A stretch of 64,000 nt of DNA from Ottelia alismoides (taxonomy: Eukaryota > Streptophyta > Magnoliopsida > Alismatales > Hydrocharitaceae), in contig JAZKJV010003124.1 of NCBI GenBank assembly GCA_037367405.1, positions 1-64,000 of the forward strand, read 5' to 3'. Below, piece after piece: positions 61,601-64,000 of this stretch (position 1 is its first letter; each line of letters begins with the position of its first letter). The notes below the pieces were generated by a model. The model saw nothing but the letters and a program-made list of their open reading frames with translations, was not told the DNA's origin and did no database searches. Made by a program: the position numbers and the translations under genes.

Positions 61601-63103
61601 TCTACAAGGCTTATGGCTCATGGGTTCACCCAGACGTATGGGGTAGACTATCAGGATACTTTCTTTCTAGTGGCTCAATATTCTACATTATGGATCTTTC
61701 TCTCTGTTACAGTGACACAAGACTGGCTCCTATATCAGCTTGATGTGAAGAATGCATTTCTGTATGGTGACTTGTAGGAGGAAGTTTACATGCAGCAGTC
61801 GTTGAGGTTCGCTCCTGAGGGGGGTTCTTATATGGTGTGTTAACTTCATAAGGCTATATATGGCCTTAAGTAGAGTCCAAGAGTGAGGGTTTAGAAGCTC
61901 TTGGACTTGATAGAGAAACAAGGGTTCATGAGATCGACTGCAAATCATTCATTATTCGTTCAGAGGACTTAGAGAGGTACAATTGCAATACTGATTTGCG
62001 TTGATGATATTATTCACTATTACATGGAATAATGTGTAGGGCATTCGTACCGGTAAGGATTTCCTTGATCAATAGTTTGTAGCCAAGGACCTTGACAATC
62101 TATGTTACTTCCTTAAACCTGAGTTTTCAGGAACCAACGAGGTCTTGTTATGATCCAGAGGAAGTACGTTAGAGATCTTCTCTCTGAGATAGGCATGGCA
62201 GATTGCAAGTACACCAGGGTTTCTGAGTTCGATTTCGACCTGAGACTGAAATTTTGAGTAATATAACGATATGGGGGCCTTTTTAGGTCATTCCTTTACA
62301 AATGTTGGTCGATATAGACGAAATTTTGCCGAAATCATATCGACATGGAGTCGATACGATAGCTAACACCGATATTTAAACCCTTTCCTGACACTACTCC
62401 CATGGACCCAAAGCATGAAGTTGTTTGATGATGACAGGGAGGAGGTACAAGGAGCTCATGAGGAAGCTCCTATGTGTAACTATCACTACGCCAAATATAT
62501 AATTTGCAGTAAGCATAGTGAGCCAATTCATGAAACATCCTGGACAGACATATATGGATGCAGTCCATATGATTCTGAGGAATTTGGAGGCCTCTTCTAG
62601 CACTGGTCTTTTATTTAATGCAGTTAGAACATGCGCATATGCAAATTATGAGATATGTCCCAAGGACAGGAAGTCTACTTAAGGTTTTGCAATGTTTATA
62701 GGGAGCTCCTTGGTGTCATGCCAAGATCAAGAAGCAAATAATAGTCGCCAAATCAGGTGTGGAGTCAGAGTAAAGAGACATGGCACAGAGGAGTACAAAG
62801 ACAATGTGAGTGAAATCCGTTCTGATTGACCTAACTATTGATGTGCCTCTTCTCATGCATCTCCAATGCAACAACCAAGCTACTCTTTTCATTGATAACA
62901 ACTTTGCCTTCCATGAGAGGACTAAGCATATCTGGGTTAATTGTCACTACACTCGTGACATGATTCAGAATGATTTTGTCTCCACCTCTCATGTCAACTT
63001 AGGAGAACAAACATCAGACATGTTCATCAAAACGTTAGACAGAGGGCTATTCAAGAGATATTGTTCCAAGTTGAGCGTGATAGATATCTATGCTCCATCT
63101 TAA
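58663..63103 (+). pseudogene. Copia B gag-pol remnant
   Basis: ATG 58663 starts MSESKGDV, as in copia A. Order of recognisable pieces: gag (VKMDGTNYELY; 59030-59578), CCHC knuckle remnant (CTYCRHPGPFEDIC, about 59402), protease (EWIVDSGASHHLDGD, about 59690), integrase (about 60240-60830, ending VMCVFVG), a Pro-rich hinge (60960-61080), RT (YGVDYQDTFFLV at about 61640, LDVKNAFLYGDL at about 61740), RNase H (62640-63103) ending SKLSVIDIYAPS. Frameshifts and stops throughout. Non-functional. Confidence 0.85.
62216..62384. mobile_element. Short MITE-like insertion in copia B RT (169 bp)
   Basis: The copia reading between ADCK (62198-62209) and TTPMDP (about 62392) is interrupted. The inserted sequence starts AGGGTTT and ends AAACCCT, a 7-bp terminal inverted repeat, and is rich in GATAT/ATATCG like 50290-50400. 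No clear target duplication. Absent from copia A and C. Confidence 0.5.
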
Positions 63104-63110
63104 GGGGGAG

Positions 63111-63257
63111 TATCGAGATATTAGTTATATTTTTATTATTCTGTGCATTTCCTTTTCTTTTAGTTTATATTATGTAATTGCCCAAACAGACTTCTCCACT
63201 ATATAAGAGAACCCTAGGGCCTCATGAATAAACAACCCTCATTCTTTTCTCTCCACA
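63111..63257 (+). repeat. 3' LTR of copia B (147 bp)
   Basis: Starts TATCGAGATATTAG (first bases mutated from TGTTGA), contains CTATATAAGAGAACC and ends CTCTCCACA like the 5' LTR. Confidence 0.7.
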
Positions 63258-63349
63258 CACATCCAAACACCCCAAGGTTTAATCAGAAAGAAAACTAACC
63301 CAAGTAACAAAAGAGAGTGAGGTGTTTTCTCTCTCGAAACCCTAGAGGG

Positions 63350-63560
63350 CATTTGGAAAGAGATTTCTACATTTATACGTGTATGCCCCTACCTTTTTTG
63401 CAAATAACAAGTATCCGTTAATGTAATATGGGGGTATAAGTATAATAATGGAAGGGCAATATTGTAAATTATGTAATAATAAAGCGACACAAATGTTACT
63501 GCAAAAAAGTAGGGAAATAAGTATACTTGTAGAAATTCGAACGAGTAAAAATGTAAAATC
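63350..63560. repeat. GCCCCTAC-type foldback repeat
   Basis: TATGCCCCTACCTTTTTTGC near 63380 and its counterpart GCAAAAAAGTAGGGAAATAA near 63502 are inverted copies. Same family as 14160-14960 and 15255-15508. Confidence 0.45.
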
Positions 63561-63774
63561 CTTCAATTAATTACTAAAAAAAGTCTACGTAGCTTCCCCC
63601 GAAAATCTACTTTGGAAACTTTCTTTGACGGAGAAGTGTACGAGTAACATCTAATGTATAATGTATGTAGATAAAAATAGAACTGGCCTACTAAGGTGTA
63701 TTCTCTTGCTTTATTAGACCAAAATCATTGTACTTTCATATGGACTTGAATCTCGTAAAGATCTTCCGAGGGGC

Positions 63775-63900
63775 GCACCTGCTTTGCCCCATCCCCCTTC
63801 CCCCCAAAGGCTCGCTGACCAAGCAGTGAGACCCCTATGCTGGTAAGGTATGGTGACATGGAGGGAGGGTGCATCAGACAGTTCTTCAACTGGGTTCAGT
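63775..63900 (+). repeat. Dispersed repeat shared with the RTE-like LINE region
   Basis: GGCTCGCTGACCAAGCAGTG, AGACCCCTATGCTGGTAAGG and GGAGGGTGCATCAGACAGTT correspond to the reverse complement of 51195-51310. It is probably the 3' end of an RTE-like LINE or of a short element using its tail. Confidence 0.45.
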
Positions 63901-64000
63901 TGAACATATAGTTAAAATTCGATGCATATATAAAAAGAAATATTGGATTAGACTGATGATCTTGCATCATGTAGAAAACACATGATTAAGCAACACAAAA

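Larger units (their letters stand above)
57884..63257 (+). mobile_element. Ty1/copia element B, full length but decayed
   Basis: 5' LTR 57884-58007, degenerate primer site TAGTATCAGAAC (58008), coding remnant 58663-63103, PPT TAAGGGGGAG (63101-63110) and 3' LTR 63111-63257. The LTRs share CTTCTC-x-ACATA and AACCTCATGAATAAACAAC-type text but are diverged. No clear 5-bp target duplication is visible. It contains a 169-bp insertion at 62216-62384. Its products are clear relatives of copia A with many stops. Confidence 0.85.

Overview
The window looks like nuclear DNA of a flowering plant from a repeat-dense region. The evidence is a pile of nested plant-type transposable elements: Athila-type and chromovirus Ty3/gypsy elements, Ty1/copia elements with initiator-Met-tRNA primer sites, L1-like and RTE-like LINEs, Tourist-like MITEs, hAT- and Mutator-type non-autonomous elements. 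There is also a broken leucine-rich-repeat extensin (LRX/PEX) gene fragment. I see no intact host gene, no rRNA gene, no canonical tRNA gene and no CRISPR array. The species cannot be named from the sequence.

Layout. 1-808: GC-rich segment with splice-like signals, unidentified. 809-7259: Athila-like element 1 (5' LTR, primer site, leader, a Ser/Pro-rich ORF where gag would be, protease), truncated at its 3' side. 7632-7886: antisense gypsy integrase scrap. 8063-9486: antisense LRX pseudogene split by a 747-bp insertion flanked by 8-bp near-identical repeats. 9540-16150: intergenic repeats, including hAT-like copies with a tRNA-like module and a run of four Tourist-like MITEs separated by single TTA triplets. 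16185-18716: antisense chromovirus remnant. 18732-25511: antisense Athila-like element 3 with one LTR, a 3' hairpin array and an unexplained acidic ORF, interrupted by a hAT-type element that itself holds a Mutator-type foldback element. 26041-28215: no recognisable gene.

28216-31603: decayed copia C with unlike LTRs. 31604-50280: a stack. An antisense copia fragment appears to be split by an L1-like LINE. The LINE in turn is split by the complete Athila-type element 2 (33730-49673, 15.9 kb, 5-bp target duplication GCTGG), whose insertion interrupts a codon series that resumes exactly on the far side. 50290-50960: 161-bp tandem repeat. 51190-52560: antisense RTE-like LINE. 52690-57883: another antisense copia scrap, split by copia A (52858-57857, exactly 5000 bp, identical 148-bp LTRs, target duplication GGTAC), the youngest insertion. 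57884-63257: old copia B. 63258-64000: short repeats.

How the parts relate. Copia A, B and C are relatives at different stages of decay: they share a C-terminus, PPT and LTR architecture. The three Athila-like elements share LTR ends that begin with an inverted repeat, paired hairpins in the leader and, in the two whose 3' ends survive, an array of four stem-loops each ending in a PPT-like AAGTATAGGGGG. That array is the most unusual signal in the window.
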